Positions 27,922-36,883 of a DNA stretch of 64,000 bases are shown here, piece by piece (the stretch's first letter is position 1; every line of letters begins with the position of its first letter). The stretch covers positions 1 through 64,000 of the forward strand of contig JAEEJO010000032.1 of assembly GCA_016281915.1 (NCBI GenBank), written 5' to 3'. Under the pieces are notes generated by a model. That model had not been told where the DNA came from, searched no databases, and saw only the letters and a program-made list of their open reading frames with translations. The stretch comes from Clostridiales bacterium. GTDB lineage: Bacteria; Bacillota; Clostridia; Oscillospirales; UBA644. The position numbers and the translations under genes were made by a program.

Positions 27922-27930
27922 ATAAAGCTT

Positions 27931-29034
27931 TTATTTCCTTTTCAGTGTTTTAAGCGCATCTTCAAGAGCGCATGCGAATTTATCGATATCTTCCGGCGAA
28001 GTATCGTCGCAGAAGGATATTCGAAGAGATGAGCGGGCGTATTTTTCAAGACCGAGCGCCGAAAAAGTTGCGCTCGCCTTTTTTGATGAACATGCAGAAC
28101 CGGTAGAAACGTATATTTCCTTCTTTTCAAGAAAATGCACTATGTTTTCGGACATATATCCTTCAAACGCCGCAGTGATTATATACGGTGACGATGCTTC
28201 CGGAGAGATGATGACGGCTCCGAGCGAAGATAAAATATCCTCCGTTTTTCTTTTCAGCTCAGCCGTCTTTTCGCGGTTTGAAGGAACTGCCCTGACAAGC
28301 GTTTTTATCGCTTCCGTCCATCCCGCCATTGCTGGAACGTTTTCCGTTCCGCAAAACAGCCCTTTTTCCTGACCTCCGCCGAAGATAACGGGCTTGAGAC
28401 GGATATCGCTTCTGACATAAAGCGCCCCCAGCCCTTTCGGCGCGCCTGTTTTATGGGCGGAAAACGATGCCATATCGCAAAATCTGTAATTTCCGCTCTC
28501 TTTCAGAAAGCCCTGAACGGCGTCTGTGTGAAAGACCGCGTCGCTGAAATCCTTCACTGTCCGGGAAAGCTCTTTTATGGGGTTGAGCGCTCCTGTTTCG
28601 TTGTTTACATGCATAATGCTTACAAGCAAAGTGTCTGCCGTCAGCTCTTTTTTCAGCGCATCCGGCGTAATGATACCGTTTTCAGGCTTGATATAGACGG
28701 TCTGAAATTGCGGCGATAGCGCTTTGAAGCATTCAAGCACCGCCGGATGTTCATATGCTGAGGTGATTATTCTTCCGCCTTTTTTATTTTTCAGAAAACC
28801 GAATATCGCAAGGTTGTCAGCGCCTGAGCCGCCTGAAGTAAATACTATTTCGTCTGTTTTTACGCCTGCCGCCGCCGCTACCGCGCTTCTGGCGTTTTCG
28901 CGTATTTTTTCTGCCTCATAGCCGAACGAATGAAGTGACGACGGGTTTGAAAACGTTTCCGTCATCGCCCGATATGCCGCTTTTGCAGCTTCGGGAAGGA
29001 CTTTTGTTGTTGCAGCGCTGTCAAGATAAATCAT
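27931..29034 (-). CDS. Cysteine desulfurase (NifS/IscS family)
   Basis: PLP enzyme of 367 residues that removes sulfur from cysteine to form alanine and a protein persulfide. Visible are MIYLDSAATTKVLPE at the N-terminus, VNNETGALNPI, HTDAVQGF, the PLP-binding Lys195 in FSAHKTGAPKGLGALY, and the active-site Cys in STGSACSSKKA. It belongs to the NifS-like group often paired with ThiI (NifZ in Bacillus subtilis), and thiI follows directly. The neighbour supports tRNA thiolation rather than bulk iron-sulfur assembly as its main task. Confidence 0.93.
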   Translation of the reverse strand: MIYLDSAATTKVLPEAAKAAYRAMTETFSNPSSLHSFGYEAEKIRENARSAVAAAAGVKTDEIVFTSGGSGADNLAIFGFLKNKKGGRIITSAYEHPAVLECFKALSPQFQTVYIKPENGIITPDALKKELTADTLLVSIMHVNNETGALNPIKELSRTVKDFSDAVFHTDAVQGFLKESGNYRFCDMASFSAHKTGAPKGLGALYVRSDIRLKPVIFGGGQEKGLFCGTENVPAMAGWTEAIKTLVRAVPSNREKTAELKRKTEDILSSLGAVIISPEASSPYIITAAFEGYMSENIVHFLEKKEIYVSTGSACSSKKASATFSALGLEKYARSSLRISFCDDTSPEDIDKFACALEDALKTLKRK

Positions 29035-29048
29035 ATGCTTATTTTCGC

Positions 29049-30320
29049 TTATTCCTCTTCGTATTCCTGCTCGTCATTATCAGTGCCGAGCACCTGTTTT
29101 GCCGATTCTTCCGGCAGAGATTCAACGCTTTTAAGCTTTCGCAGCATCACACGGGTCCGTGTGCCGATAAGAGATTCAAGCTCGTTATCAGCCGACTGAA
29201 ATTTTTTCTGGACCGATTCGAGTACTCTGCCGAAATTGCCGAACTCGGTTTTGACCGCGCCGAGCACCGTCCATACTTCATGCGACCGCTTTTCGATCGC
29301 AAGCGTGCGAAAGCCCATCTGAAGGCTGTTGAGAAACGCCGATACGGTTGACGGACCGCAGACGTTTACGGAAAAATCGGTTGCGAGCGTTTCAATGAGT
29401 CCCGTCCGTCTTACCACTTCGGCATAAAGACCTTCTGTGGGCAGGAACATCACCGCAAAATCGGTAGTGTTTGGCGGATCGATATATTTATCGCGTATAT
29501 CTTTCGCATTTTTCTTTATCGCGTTTTCCATCATTTTGCCAGAAGAATCAATGCGTTCAGGATCGCCCGAATCGTAGGCGTCAAGAAGGGCGTTATATAC
29601 GTCAAGCGGGAACTTGGCATCGATAGGCAGATAAACGGGCTCGTCGTCTCCGTTCTTTCCGGGCAGTTTTACCGCAAATTCAACAACGTCGCGGCTGTTT
29701 TTCTTCGTGGCAAAATTTGTGACGTATTGGTCGGACGTAAGGATCTGTTCAAGTATCCTTGCAAGCTGAACTTCTCCGAAAACGCCCCTTGTTTTTACGT
29801 TTGAAAGAATTTTTTTCAGATCTCCAACTCCTGTGGCAAGATTCTGCATCTCTCCGAGGCTTTTATGCACCTGCTCAAGCTGAGTTCCGACAAGTTTGAA
29901 AGACTCCGTTACACGTTCGTTAAGCGTTTTCTGCAGTTTTTCATCAACGGTGACGCGTATTTCTTCAAGCTTTTTCTGATTGTCCTCCTGCATTTGCCGC
30001 ACGTTTCTGTCAAGCGTTGCCCGGACTGCTTCAAGACGATCGTCCTGATTTTTTCTGAGGGCTTCCATTTTATTTTCAAGCCCCTGCGAAAGCATTCCGA
30101 CCTGCTTGCCATAGCTCTCAAGAGACGACTGCATAACAGCGTTGTTCGTTCGTATACCGTCGTTGAGCGCAGCAACAGTTTCGGCTTTTACGTCGGATAT
30201 TTCGTTTTTTGCTTCATAAAGCTCTCTTTTTGTTGAAAACAGGGAGATCAGGCAGACAACGGCTGTTATCACTGCCGCCAGCGCCGCCAGAGCGCATAAA
30301 ACCAGAATAAGAGTATCCAT
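29049..30320 (-). CDS. rmuC: RmuC family DNA recombination protein
   Basis: Membrane-anchored protein of 423 residues that limits inversions at repeats in E. coli. It has one N-terminal transmembrane helix (residues 4-27), a long coiled coil (about 30-165), and the RmuC domain: TRGVFGEVQLARILEQIL, PVYLPIDAKFPLDVYN, DIRDKYIDPPNTTDFAVMFLP, TEGLYAEV and CGPSTVSAFLNSLQMGF. The domain is related to restriction-endonuclease folds. It starts 26 bases after the binding-protein gene with no terminator between, so it may be cotranscribed with it. Confidence 0.93.
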   Translation of the reverse strand: MDTLILVLCALAALAAVITAVVCLISLFSTKRELYEAKNEISDVKAETVAALNDGIRTNNAVMQSSLESYGKQVGMLSQGLENKMEALRKNQDDRLEAVRATLDRNVRQMQEDNQKKLEEIRVTVDEKLQKTLNERVTESFKLVGTQLEQVHKSLGEMQNLATGVGDLKKILSNVKTRGVFGEVQLARILEQILTSDQYVTNFATKKNSRDVVEFAVKLPGKNGDDEPVYLPIDAKFPLDVYNALLDAYDSGDPERIDSSGKMMENAIKKNAKDIRDKYIDPPNTTDFAVMFLPTEGLYAEVVRRTGLIETLATDFSVNVCGPSTVSAFLNSLQMGFRTLAIEKRSHEVWTVLGAVKTEFGNFGRVLESVQKKFQSADNELESLIGTRTRVMLRKLKSVESLPEESAKQVLGTDNDEQEYEEE

Positions 30321-30346
30321 TTGAAAATTCCTTGAGTAAAATATGT

Positions 30347-31747
30347 TTAATCGAGATAATTGTTATAGAAGGCGTCAAGGTTTGTCTGAAGCTTTTCTTC
30401 TATAGATTCGAGAGTTTCCGTAATAGACGCGGTTCCTCTCGTCATTCTGAGAAGGTTTGGCTGCAGCGTGTTTGTAAAACCGGTGCCCAGGAATGCAAGG
30501 TAGTCGCAGAAAGCGTTGTCGCGAAGCTCCTTGAACGATTCGAAGGATGCGGAAGAGAAGAACGTTGATCTTTCAAATTCGTCCTGCCACGTATCTACTG
30601 TCTCTCCCGGAAGAGGACGGAACATGAACGGAAGAAGGATCGAATGGACTTCCGGATCGGTATTGAGAGGAGCGTAGAAAAATCTTGACCAGTAAGAAAA
30701 CGACGTTCCGCCGGCTCCCTGAACGTAATCCGGTCCTTTGGGGAAGAGTATCCACTCATATGCTTCCTGCATCTGGTATGCGAGGTTGTTTGCGCCTTCA
30801 TCGGAAAGACCGAGATGCGTATATTCAACAAAAAATGCCCGTCTGTTTTCGATAAATGGCGCTATGTTCTGCCTGTCGCCTCCGTCACAGATAAGATCTC
30901 TTTCTCTTAACGAACTGATAAATTCCAGTGCCTGAATGGCGTTGTATGTGTTAAGTGAATAACGCAGTTTTCCGTCTGCGCCTTTTGTAACGGGTCTTGC
31001 TCCGTTTGAATAAAGCGCGGCAAATTCAAGATAGGGCTCGCTTGTATATGCAAGAGCATACGTATGCATTGCGGGATCAGGGTTTGAGGTATCGTGTATC
31101 TTCTCGCACATATCCTCAAGCGCCGTCCAGTCCCACGAGCCCTGTTCGTCAAGTTCGTGCGGATCGGGCTGCTGATACATCGAGATCACTGCCGGGTTAT
31201 ACCACATTGCGGGCATCGTATCGGCAGAGGGAAAACCCCAGTAATAAGCAACTATCGAATAATAGTCTCCGTTGAAATATCCTGCTTCAATGCTTTGCGG
31301 GGTGCCGTAAAGACCGGAAGAAAGGTCTATATCCATATCCGAAAACGGGATAAAATATCCGTTCTGAATATATCGGCCGCCGAAAAGCGTGTTGACCATG
31401 TTGAACATCAGATCGGCATACTTGATATCGGCTGCGTAAAGCGTCATGAACCGCGTAAGATCGCTTTCGTTCATTAGCTTTATTTTAACGTTGTATTTTT
31501 CTTCGGTTTCTTTATATCTTGCCAGAAGCTTGTCTCCTCGAGACGACTCGCCTGACGTAGGATTGAGAGGATACAGTCCGCCGTGAGTCATTGCAGCAAG
31601 CGTAAACTCATAACCGAGCAGATCCGGGTCGGATTCGGCTCCTGAGTTGTCGAACTCGGGCACAACTTCTTCCGATGCATTCCCTGCGCATGCTGAAAAA
31701 GCAATAAGAAATGCGATCATCAATGCGGCTACTCTGAGTATTTTCAT
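30347..31747 (-). CDS. Solute-binding lipoprotein (ABC-transporter type), copy B
   Basis: Exported lipoprotein of 466 residues; signal peptide with lipobox FSAC (Cys 20). The fold features of extracellular solute-binding family 1 proteins are visible: a KYNVKIKL strand, a central MPAMWYNPAVIS...WDWTALEDMCEKIHD segment that matches the usual W-x-W-D/T pattern, and a C-terminal helical part. It is a close paralogue of the next gene upstream: both contain YALAYTSEPYLEFAAL and DLICDGGDRQNI. Ligand is likely an oligosaccharide, but no ABC permease or ATPase gene is nearby. Its own promoter is not obvious in the 62-base gap upstream. Confidence 0.82.
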   Translation of the reverse strand: MKILRVAALMIAFLIAFSACAGNASEEVVPEFDNSGAESDPDLLGYEFTLAAMTHGGLYPLNPTSGESSRGDKLLARYKETEEKYNVKIKLMNESDLTRFMTLYAADIKYADLMFNMVNTLFGGRYIQNGYFIPFSDMDIDLSSGLYGTPQSIEAGYFNGDYYSIVAYYWGFPSADTMPAMWYNPAVISMYQQPDPHELDEQGSWDWTALEDMCEKIHDTSNPDPAMHTYALAYTSEPYLEFAALYSNGARPVTKGADGKLRYSLNTYNAIQALEFISSLRERDLICDGGDRQNIAPFIENRRAFFVEYTHLGLSDEGANNLAYQMQEAYEWILFPKGPDYVQGAGGTSFSYWSRFFYAPLNTDPEVHSILLPFMFRPLPGETVDTWQDEFERSTFFSSASFESFKELRDNAFCDYLAFLGTGFTNTLQPNLLRMTRGTASITETLESIEEKLQTNLDAFYNNYLD

Positions 31748-31809
31748 TTCTATCCCTCTTTCCGTTGAATTGCTTTTATAACTGAAAAATGTCTTTTTTT
31801 ATCCGTATA

Positions 31810-33204
31810 TCATTCGAGATAGTCGTTATATAACTTGTCAAGTGAAGACTGATACTGTTCCGCAACAGACGAGAATGATTCCGAAGCGGAGCGGTTGCCT
31901 CTCGTTATGCGCAGAAGCATGCTCTGCATATCCGAGAACGGAATGAACGGCGTATAGTCAAAAAACGCATCGTCCCTGATCATTTGGAAATATTCAAACG
32001 ATTCTTCGCTATAGAAATTGTTCCTTTTCAGCACGTCCTGCCATGTATCTTCTGTTTCTCCGGGCAGCGGCTGAAGAAGATAAGGAAGAAGAAGCGAATG
32101 AACTTCGGCGTCGGAATTGATAGGCGCGTAAAAAATTCTCGAATGATATGAATATGCGCTTCTCTGATTGGAGGTCGGGTCTCCGCTCGGGCCTGTGGGG
32201 AAGTAGATCCATTCATAGGCGTCCTGCATCTGATAAGAAAGGTTGTTTGAACCTTCCGAGCTAAGACCGAGATGCGTAAATTCAAGGAAGAATGCGCGTT
32301 TGTTTTCTACAAAAGGCGTGATATTCTGTCTGTCGCCGCCGTCGCAGATAAGATCTCTCGCCGCAAGGGACTGAACAAAATCCATCGCTTCGATCGCTGC
32401 GGAACTGTTGAGCGTATATTCAAGCTTGCCGTCGGCATTTTTTGTTACGGCTCTCGCGCCGTTTGAGAAAAGTGCCGCAAATTCAAGGTACGGTTCGCTC
32501 GTATATGCAAGGGCGTATGTCTGCTGCTCTTTATCGGGGTTTGAAGTGTCATGAATGGCTTCGCACATTTTTTCGAGAGTAGCCCACGTCCACTCGCCCT
32601 GTTCGTTCAGCTCGTGCGGAGACGTTTGCTGATAATCGGAAATAACTCTCGGATTGAACCACATAGCGGGCATCGTATACGGTGTGGGAACGCCCCAGTA
32701 GTATGCAACGATGGAATAATACTTGTTTCCGAAGCTTCCCGCTTCAAGGGTTCCCGGCGTGCCGTAAAGACCCGAAAAAAGGTCTATATCCATATCGGAG
32801 AATGCCATAAAATAACCGTTCTGAACATATTTTCCGTTGAAAACGTCGGCGATCTTCGATATCATAAGATCTGCATATTTAATTCCGGCTGCATATTCGG
32901 TAATAAACGTTCCGAGATTGCTTCCGTCCTGTATATTGAGAGTAACATTGAATTTCTTTTCGGTATCTTTATATCTTTGCAGAAGCTTGTCTCCTCTGTC
33001 GCTCGAACCGGGATCGGGAGAAAGCTGATATTCTCCTCCGCCGTGAGTTTCAGCGGCTATTTTGTATTCATAGCCAAGAAGGTCGATCTCATCCGGATCG
33101 GTAGACGGATCATACTCGGGAACGACTTCAGCAACTGCCTGGCTGCAAGCAGCAAGAATAAACAAAATGGCAATAAGCAATACAGCGGTTTTTGATCTTT
33201 TCAT
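31810..33204 (-). CDS. Solute-binding lipoprotein (ABC-transporter type), copy A
   Basis: Exported lipoprotein of 464 residues with signal peptide and lipobox LAAC (Cys 20). Shares order and wording with copy B: DLLGYEYKIAAETHGG, KKFNVTLNIQ, NGYFMAFSDMDIDL, MPAMWFNPRVIS, EWTWATLEKMCEAIHDTSNPD. The pair arose by tandem duplication. Nearby ThuA-like and Gfo/Idh/MocA genes suggest a sugar or sugar-acid ligand. The start codon follows AAGGAGAGGC, but only about 28 bases separate it from the terminator at 33232-33275, so it lacks room for its own promoter and probably depends on read-through. Confidence 0.82.
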   Translation of the reverse strand: MKRSKTAVLLIAILFILAACSQAVAEVVPEYDPSTDPDEIDLLGYEYKIAAETHGGGEYQLSPDPGSSDRGDKLLQRYKDTEKKFNVTLNIQDGSNLGTFITEYAAGIKYADLMISKIADVFNGKYVQNGYFMAFSDMDIDLFSGLYGTPGTLEAGSFGNKYYSIVAYYWGVPTPYTMPAMWFNPRVISDYQQTSPHELNEQGEWTWATLEKMCEAIHDTSNPDKEQQTYALAYTSEPYLEFAALFSNGARAVTKNADGKLEYTLNSSAAIEAMDFVQSLAARDLICDGGDRQNITPFVENKRAFFLEFTHLGLSSEGSNNLSYQMQDAYEWIYFPTGPSGDPTSNQRSAYSYHSRIFYAPINSDAEVHSLLLPYLLQPLPGETEDTWQDVLKRNNFYSEESFEYFQMIRDDAFFDYTPFIPFSDMQSMLLRITRGNRSASESFSSVAEQYQSSLDKLYNDYLE

Positions 33205-33231
33205 TGTGCCTCTCCTTTTTTATGCGGAATA

Positions 33232-33275
33232 TAAAAACAAAACGGGCAGACCGTGTTTTTGCGCGATCCGCCCGT
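33232..33275 (-). terminator. Terminator-like hairpin between Gfo/Idh gene and binding-protein genes
   Basis: Stem ACGGGC/GCCCGT (33242-33247 with 33270-33275) with further weak pairing inside, followed on the minus strand by TTTTGTTTTTAT. It lies within 30 bases of the next start codon, so partial termination may set the ratio of the two parts of the unit. Confidence 0.75.
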
Positions 33276-33281
33276 GAAAAA

Positions 33282-34382
33282 TCAGTCTATTTCGCCTTTT
33301 TCGAGAACCTGCTTCATCGGAGCGGGACGTTCACACGTAGATTTCAGTTCGTAAACTCTGCCTGAATCCGAGCTTAATTCAAATGAGTGCATAACTTCGA
33401 GCGCATGATAGCAAAGCTGTTCGTTGGCTCTGTGCTTGCGTCCGTGTCTGATCGCCGAGGCAAGATCTGCAACCGCAAGACCGCGGCTGTTTTCGGCATA
33501 GCAGTGCGTCAGAGGCATTTCCTTGAATTCGGTGTTGAATCTCTTCAGGTATACGGGTCCGCCGAAGCCGTTCGGGTCGGGAACAACGATCGTTCCTTCC
33601 GTGCCGTATATCTCTATGCAGGGCAGACTCTTTGCGCCCCAGACGTCGAAAGACGTCGTCAGCTGAACGGTTGCGCCGTTTGCAAATTCCATAGTGCCTG
33701 CAACGTGTGTGGGCACGTCAACGTCTATTATCGTTCCGTATTTCGGTTCGCTTGTTATCTTTCTTGTGGGGAACGTCTTCTTTGTGAAGCCTACAGTCCT
33801 CTTTACGGGACCGAGAAGAGAGATGAGCGCGGTGATATAGTAGGGGCCCATATCAAACATCGGTCCTGCGCATTTCTTGTAGTAGAATTCCGGATCCGGA
33901 TGCCAGCTTTCATGTCCGTGGCAGAGAAGGAAAGCGTTGCCCGCAACAGGCTCGCCGATATATCCGTCGTCTATGAGCTTGCGGCATGTCTGAATGCCTG
34001 CGCCAAGGAACGTGTCGGGAGCGCCGCCGATGCGAAGACCCTTCTGATTTGCTATGTCTATAAGCTCTTTTGCGTCGTCAAGAAAACCGTTGAAGGGTTT
34101 TTCACTGTGCGCGCTCTTGCCTGCTGCAAGGATCTGACGGTTTACTATTGTGTGCTGATCGGGGTTCGTGATGTTAAGAACTATTTCGATCTCGGGGTCG
34201 GCAAGAAGCTCAGCCACCGAAACTGCCTTCGGACCGTATTCTTCCGAGCGCTTTACGGCGCGTTCGTGGATCCTGTCCGCAACGTATTTAACTTCAACGT
34301 TTTTGAATACTCTGGTGAGGTTTGAAAGATATATCGGGCTGATGTTTCCGCAGCCGATAACGCCGATTTTAACTTTGTCCAT
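33282..34382 (-). CDS. Gfo/Idh/MocA family oxidoreductase
   Basis: NAD(P)-dependent sugar or inositol dehydrogenase-like enzyme of 366 residues. The N-terminal Rossmann fold begins KIGVIGCGNISPIYLSNL, followed by the diagnostic block SAHSEKPFNGFLDDAKELID containing the EKP motif, and a C-terminal substrate domain (GPMFDMGPYYITALISLLGPV, where Asp-x-Gly-x-Tyr lies in the active site). The oxidised sugar is unknown. It starts 18 bases after the ThuA-like gene; the two often occur together in sugar-catabolic loci. Confidence 0.92.
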   Translation of the reverse strand: MDKVKIGVIGCGNISPIYLSNLTRVFKNVEVKYVADRIHERAVKRSEEYGPKAVSVAELLADPEIEIVLNITNPDQHTIVNRQILAAGKSAHSEKPFNGFLDDAKELIDIANQKGLRIGGAPDTFLGAGIQTCRKLIDDGYIGEPVAGNAFLLCHGHESWHPDPEFYYKKCAGPMFDMGPYYITALISLLGPVKRTVGFTKKTFPTRKITSEPKYGTIIDVDVPTHVAGTMEFANGATVQLTTSFDVWGAKSLPCIEIYGTEGTIVVPDPNGFGGPVYLKRFNTEFKEMPLTHCYAENSRGLAVADLASAIRHGRKHRANEQLCYHALEVMHSFELSSDSGRVYELKSTCERPAPMKQVLEKGEID

Positions 34383-34400
34383 ATTGATTCTCCTTTTATA

Positions 34401-35111
34401 TCAGAACATTTTGGCTGTGCTTGAATATTTGCTGTAATCTCCTGCAACTGCCTTTCCCTCGGCTGCCCAGAGCATACCGCGTCTCTGGATCTCCTGCGCT
34501 TCGGGGATATCGAAGATATCGTCGTGATGACCGAGCGAGCTGTAGAAAATTCTGCCCATGCCCCACATTTTTGTGAAAACGACGGGAACGTCAACAAAAC
34601 CGTTCGTTGCGTGATACCAGTTCGCAACGGGGAATCTCGTTGTTGCGAGAACGTTTATGCACGGGTCGATATGAATGTAATACTGTTCGCTTGATACCTG
34701 AAAATCGTCGATGCCGAAAACTATAGGACTTGACGAATTCTTTTTGATGTTTACGGTATAATCGACCTGTCCGCCCGGATGCGATACCCACTGAGCGCCT
34801 GTCATGAACTGCCAGTCAACGCAGTCACGGAAAGAGTCGCACATTCCTCCGTGGCAGCCTGCCATTCCAACGCCCGAAGCTACGGCGTCGGATACTGACG
34901 ACATCTGTTCACCGGTGATCTTGCCGCCTGTGACGATGGGCACGATAAGATCGAGGCTCTTGAGCTTCTCTCTGTCTTCATAAGAAGTCATTGTGTCTGA
35001 AATTTCAACGTCGAAATTTTCGCCTTCAAGTATTTTGCCGAATCTGTGGGCAACCTTGTCGGGCTCGTGTCCGTCCCATCCGCCCCAGACTATAAGTGCT
35101 TTCTTCTTCAT
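34401..35111 (-). CDS. ThuA-like domain protein (glutamine amidotransferase fold)
   Basis: Protein of 236 residues with a ThuA fold, related to class I glutamine amidotransferases but without their catalytic triad. It opens KKALIVWGGWDGHEPDKVA and contains GVGMAGCHGGMCDSF, QFMTGAQWVSHPGG, PVVFTKMWGMGRIFYSSLGHHDD, all typical of ThuA. ThuA was first linked to trehalose use in rhizobia and related proteins act beside keto-sugar or sugar dehydrogenases. The partner here is a Gfo/Idh/MocA enzyme. First gene of the long unit; its leader contains tandem palindromes. Confidence 0.9.
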   Translation of the reverse strand: MKKKALIVWGGWDGHEPDKVAHRFGKILEGENFDVEISDTMTSYEDREKLKSLDLIVPIVTGGKITGEQMSSVSDAVASGVGMAGCHGGMCDSFRDCVDWQFMTGAQWVSHPGGQVDYTVNIKKNSSSPIVFGIDDFQVSSEQYYIHIDPCINVLATTRFPVANWYHATNGFVDVPVVFTKMWGMGRIFYSSLGHHDDIFDIPEAQEIQRRGMLWAAEGKAVAGDYSKYSSTAKMF

Positions 35112-35148
35112 TATCCTGTCTCCCGATTAATAATTTTTTCGGTTTTTC

Positions 35149-35172
35149 AGACCGGTCTTTTCAGACCTGTCT
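35149..35172. repeat. Tandem palindromes, candidate operator of the thuA-like unit
   Basis: A perfect 10-base palindrome AGACCGGTCT (35149-35158) is followed after four bases by the near copy AGACCTGTCT (35163-35172), with the same TTTC linker context. The two centres are 14 bases apart. They lie just downstream of the -10 of the promoter at 35185-35213, where a bound repressor would block transcription. Confidence 0.55.
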
Positions 35173-35184
35173 TTAATTATAATA

Positions 35185-35213
35185 AATATAACATATTATT
35201 AAAATAATTGCAA
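35185..35213 (-). promoter_or_regulatory. Promoter of the thuA-like unit
   Basis: Minus-strand TTGCAA (35213-35208), 17-base spacer, TATATT (35190-35185). A second TATAAT is present further downstream at about 35176-35181. Confidence 0.55.
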
Positions 35214-35308
35214 TAGTTAAAAGTGTAAAATTCGCAAGTTTTCAAGCGTAAATTATTGTGTATTTTTCCCATATCCGTCTCAGACGCTTTCCGACGCGGT
35301 GCGGGGGC

Positions 35309-35337
35309 TTGATTTTTCCTGTTTTTTATGTTAAAGT
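35309..35337 (+). promoter_or_regulatory. Promoter of the HD phosphohydrolase gene
   Basis: TTGATT, 17-base spacer, TAAAGT, ahead of a GGAGGTGG ribosome site. Confidence 0.55.
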
Positions 35338-35371
35338 ATATATGTATTTCCTGATTTTTCGGAGGTGGCGC

Positions 35372-36853
35372 ATGAACGGACTTGAGGAAAAAATAAATAT
35401 GTTTGTCGGGGGTCTTCTCGACGGGTATATCCCTGAAAAAAACGAGGGGAAGATCATACACGATCCCATCTGGGGGTCGGTATTCTATTCCGACTGGGAA
35501 GTGCAGATCATCGATTCGCCGATAGTTCAGCGTCTGCGCGGAATCCATCAGCTCGGTATGGCGGATCTTACCTATACCGCCGCGCGTCACAGCAGGTTCG
35601 AGCACTCTCTTGGCACTGCCGCGATCGCGGGGCGAATGGCTGAACAGCTGAAAAAACGCAGCACTGAATATACCGTTACCGATTTTGACGTAAACACGGT
35701 CCGCCTTGCCGCGATCCTTCACGACGTTGGTCACTGCTTTTATTCTCATCTTTCCGAACGCGTATACGGTAAAAATGCGGAATTTGCAGAATTAATGAAT
35801 GAAAAACGCATAAAAAGCGCGCCGCATGAATTTATGTCTTATTTGATAATAACGTCGAAAGCTTTTGCCGATTTCTTTTTTTCGCACGTTGATTTCCCCG
35901 ATAAAAACAAACATCCCGATATCCTTCAGAGAGCGGCGAATATCGTTGTGGGAAAGAAAAATTACGATGAAAACGGCAACGGTCTGACGTTTCTTACTTC
36001 GATACTGAACGGGGAATTCGACGCGGACAAGCTCGACTATACTCAAAGAGACAGCTATACTGCGGGCATTGCGATGACTTACGGCGTTGACAGATTCCTT
36101 ATGAAACTCATGATCAGCGTAAAGAACGGAGAAAACGGAAAAGACTACGTCCTTGCCGTTGATTCCGACGCTCTTACCACTATAGAGGAGCTTATTTTCA
36201 ACAGAAACATACTTTACGTTTATATGTACCGTCATCAGAAGGTCCTTGCCACCGAATCGTCACTGCGCGACGTCGTTCTCGGTATGGCGGACGTCGGACT
36301 TCTTTCCGATCCCGTCGATTTTCTGAAGTATTCAGACTCGAATATCGAAAACTTCGATACGGTCGATAAAATACCGTTTGAAGAACAGAACAATCTTTTA
36401 ACTCTCGGCGATATGATAAAAAAGATCGAAACAAGAAAACTGCCGAAAAGAGTCTCTGAATTTTCTCTCGAAAAAATGAACAGATCCTCTTCGGAACAGG
36501 ACGATTATCTTCGCGTCAGGGCGTTTATCGATAAAATATCCGAAAACCCCGATAAAATTCGCCAGGAGCTGTTTGACAGGATATGCGATGCGTATTTCGA
36601 GCGCGGCAAGATCGTTGATTTCACGCTTTTCGATATTTACGTCTGTTTCCCGGACATGATAAAAACACGGACCGAATTTCTCCTCGTTTCAAAAGACGGC
36701 AGAGAACGTTCGATTTCCGATATAAAATATATTCGGGCGTGGGCAGAAGCTTTTGCGGCGGAAAAATGGCGCGGCTACGTTTTTTGCAATCCTGACGTAG
36801 ACAGGGAGATAGCTGCGGAGTGCGCAGAAGAATACATAAGCAGCTTCTATTAA
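35372..36853 (+). CDS. HD-domain phosphohydrolase (dNTPase-like)
   Basis: Cytoplasmic metal-dependent HD phosphohydrolase of 493 residues. The metal-binding set is seen in RHSRFEHSLGTAAIAGRMAEQL (first His) and LAAILHDVGHCFYSHLSE (the HD pair), with a later Asp in DADKLDYTQRDSY. QRLRGIHQLG is the block before the first His in the COG1078 branch, whose members include dGTP hydrolases and SAMHD1-like proteins. Nucleotide specificity is not assignable. The ATG at 35372 is preceded by GGAGGTGG; longer in-frame starts lack a ribosome site. Confidence 0.88.
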   Translation: MNGLEEKINMFVGGLLDGYIPEKNEGKIIHDPIWGSVFYSDWEVQIIDSPIVQRLRGIHQLGMADLTYTAARHSRFEHSLGTAAIAGRMAEQLKKRSTEYTVTDFDVNTVRLAAILHDVGHCFYSHLSERVYGKNAEFAELMNEKRIKSAPHEFMSYLIITSKAFADFFFSHVDFPDKNKHPDILQRAANIVVGKKNYDENGNGLTFLTSILNGEFDADKLDYTQRDSYTAGIAMTYGVDRFLMKLMISVKNGENGKDYVLAVDSDALTTIEELIFNRNILYVYMYRHQKVLATESSLRDVVLGMADVGLLSDPVDFLKYSDSNIENFDTVDKIPFEEQNNLLTLGDMIKKIETRKLPKRVSEFSLEKMNRSSSEQDDYLRVRAFIDKISENPDKIRQELFDRICDAYFERGKIVDFTLFDIYVCFPDMIKTRTEFLLVSKDGRERSISDIKYIRAWAEAFAAEKWRGYVFCNPDVDREIAAECAEEYISSFY

Positions 36854-36883
36854 AAAAATCACATTTTTTTAACATTCTCCCCC

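Noticed and set aside
35177..35749. Minus-strand frame of 190 codons upstream of the thuA-like gene
   Set aside because: It overlaps the HD phosphohydrolase start region and the promoter; no ribosome site or recognisable domain.
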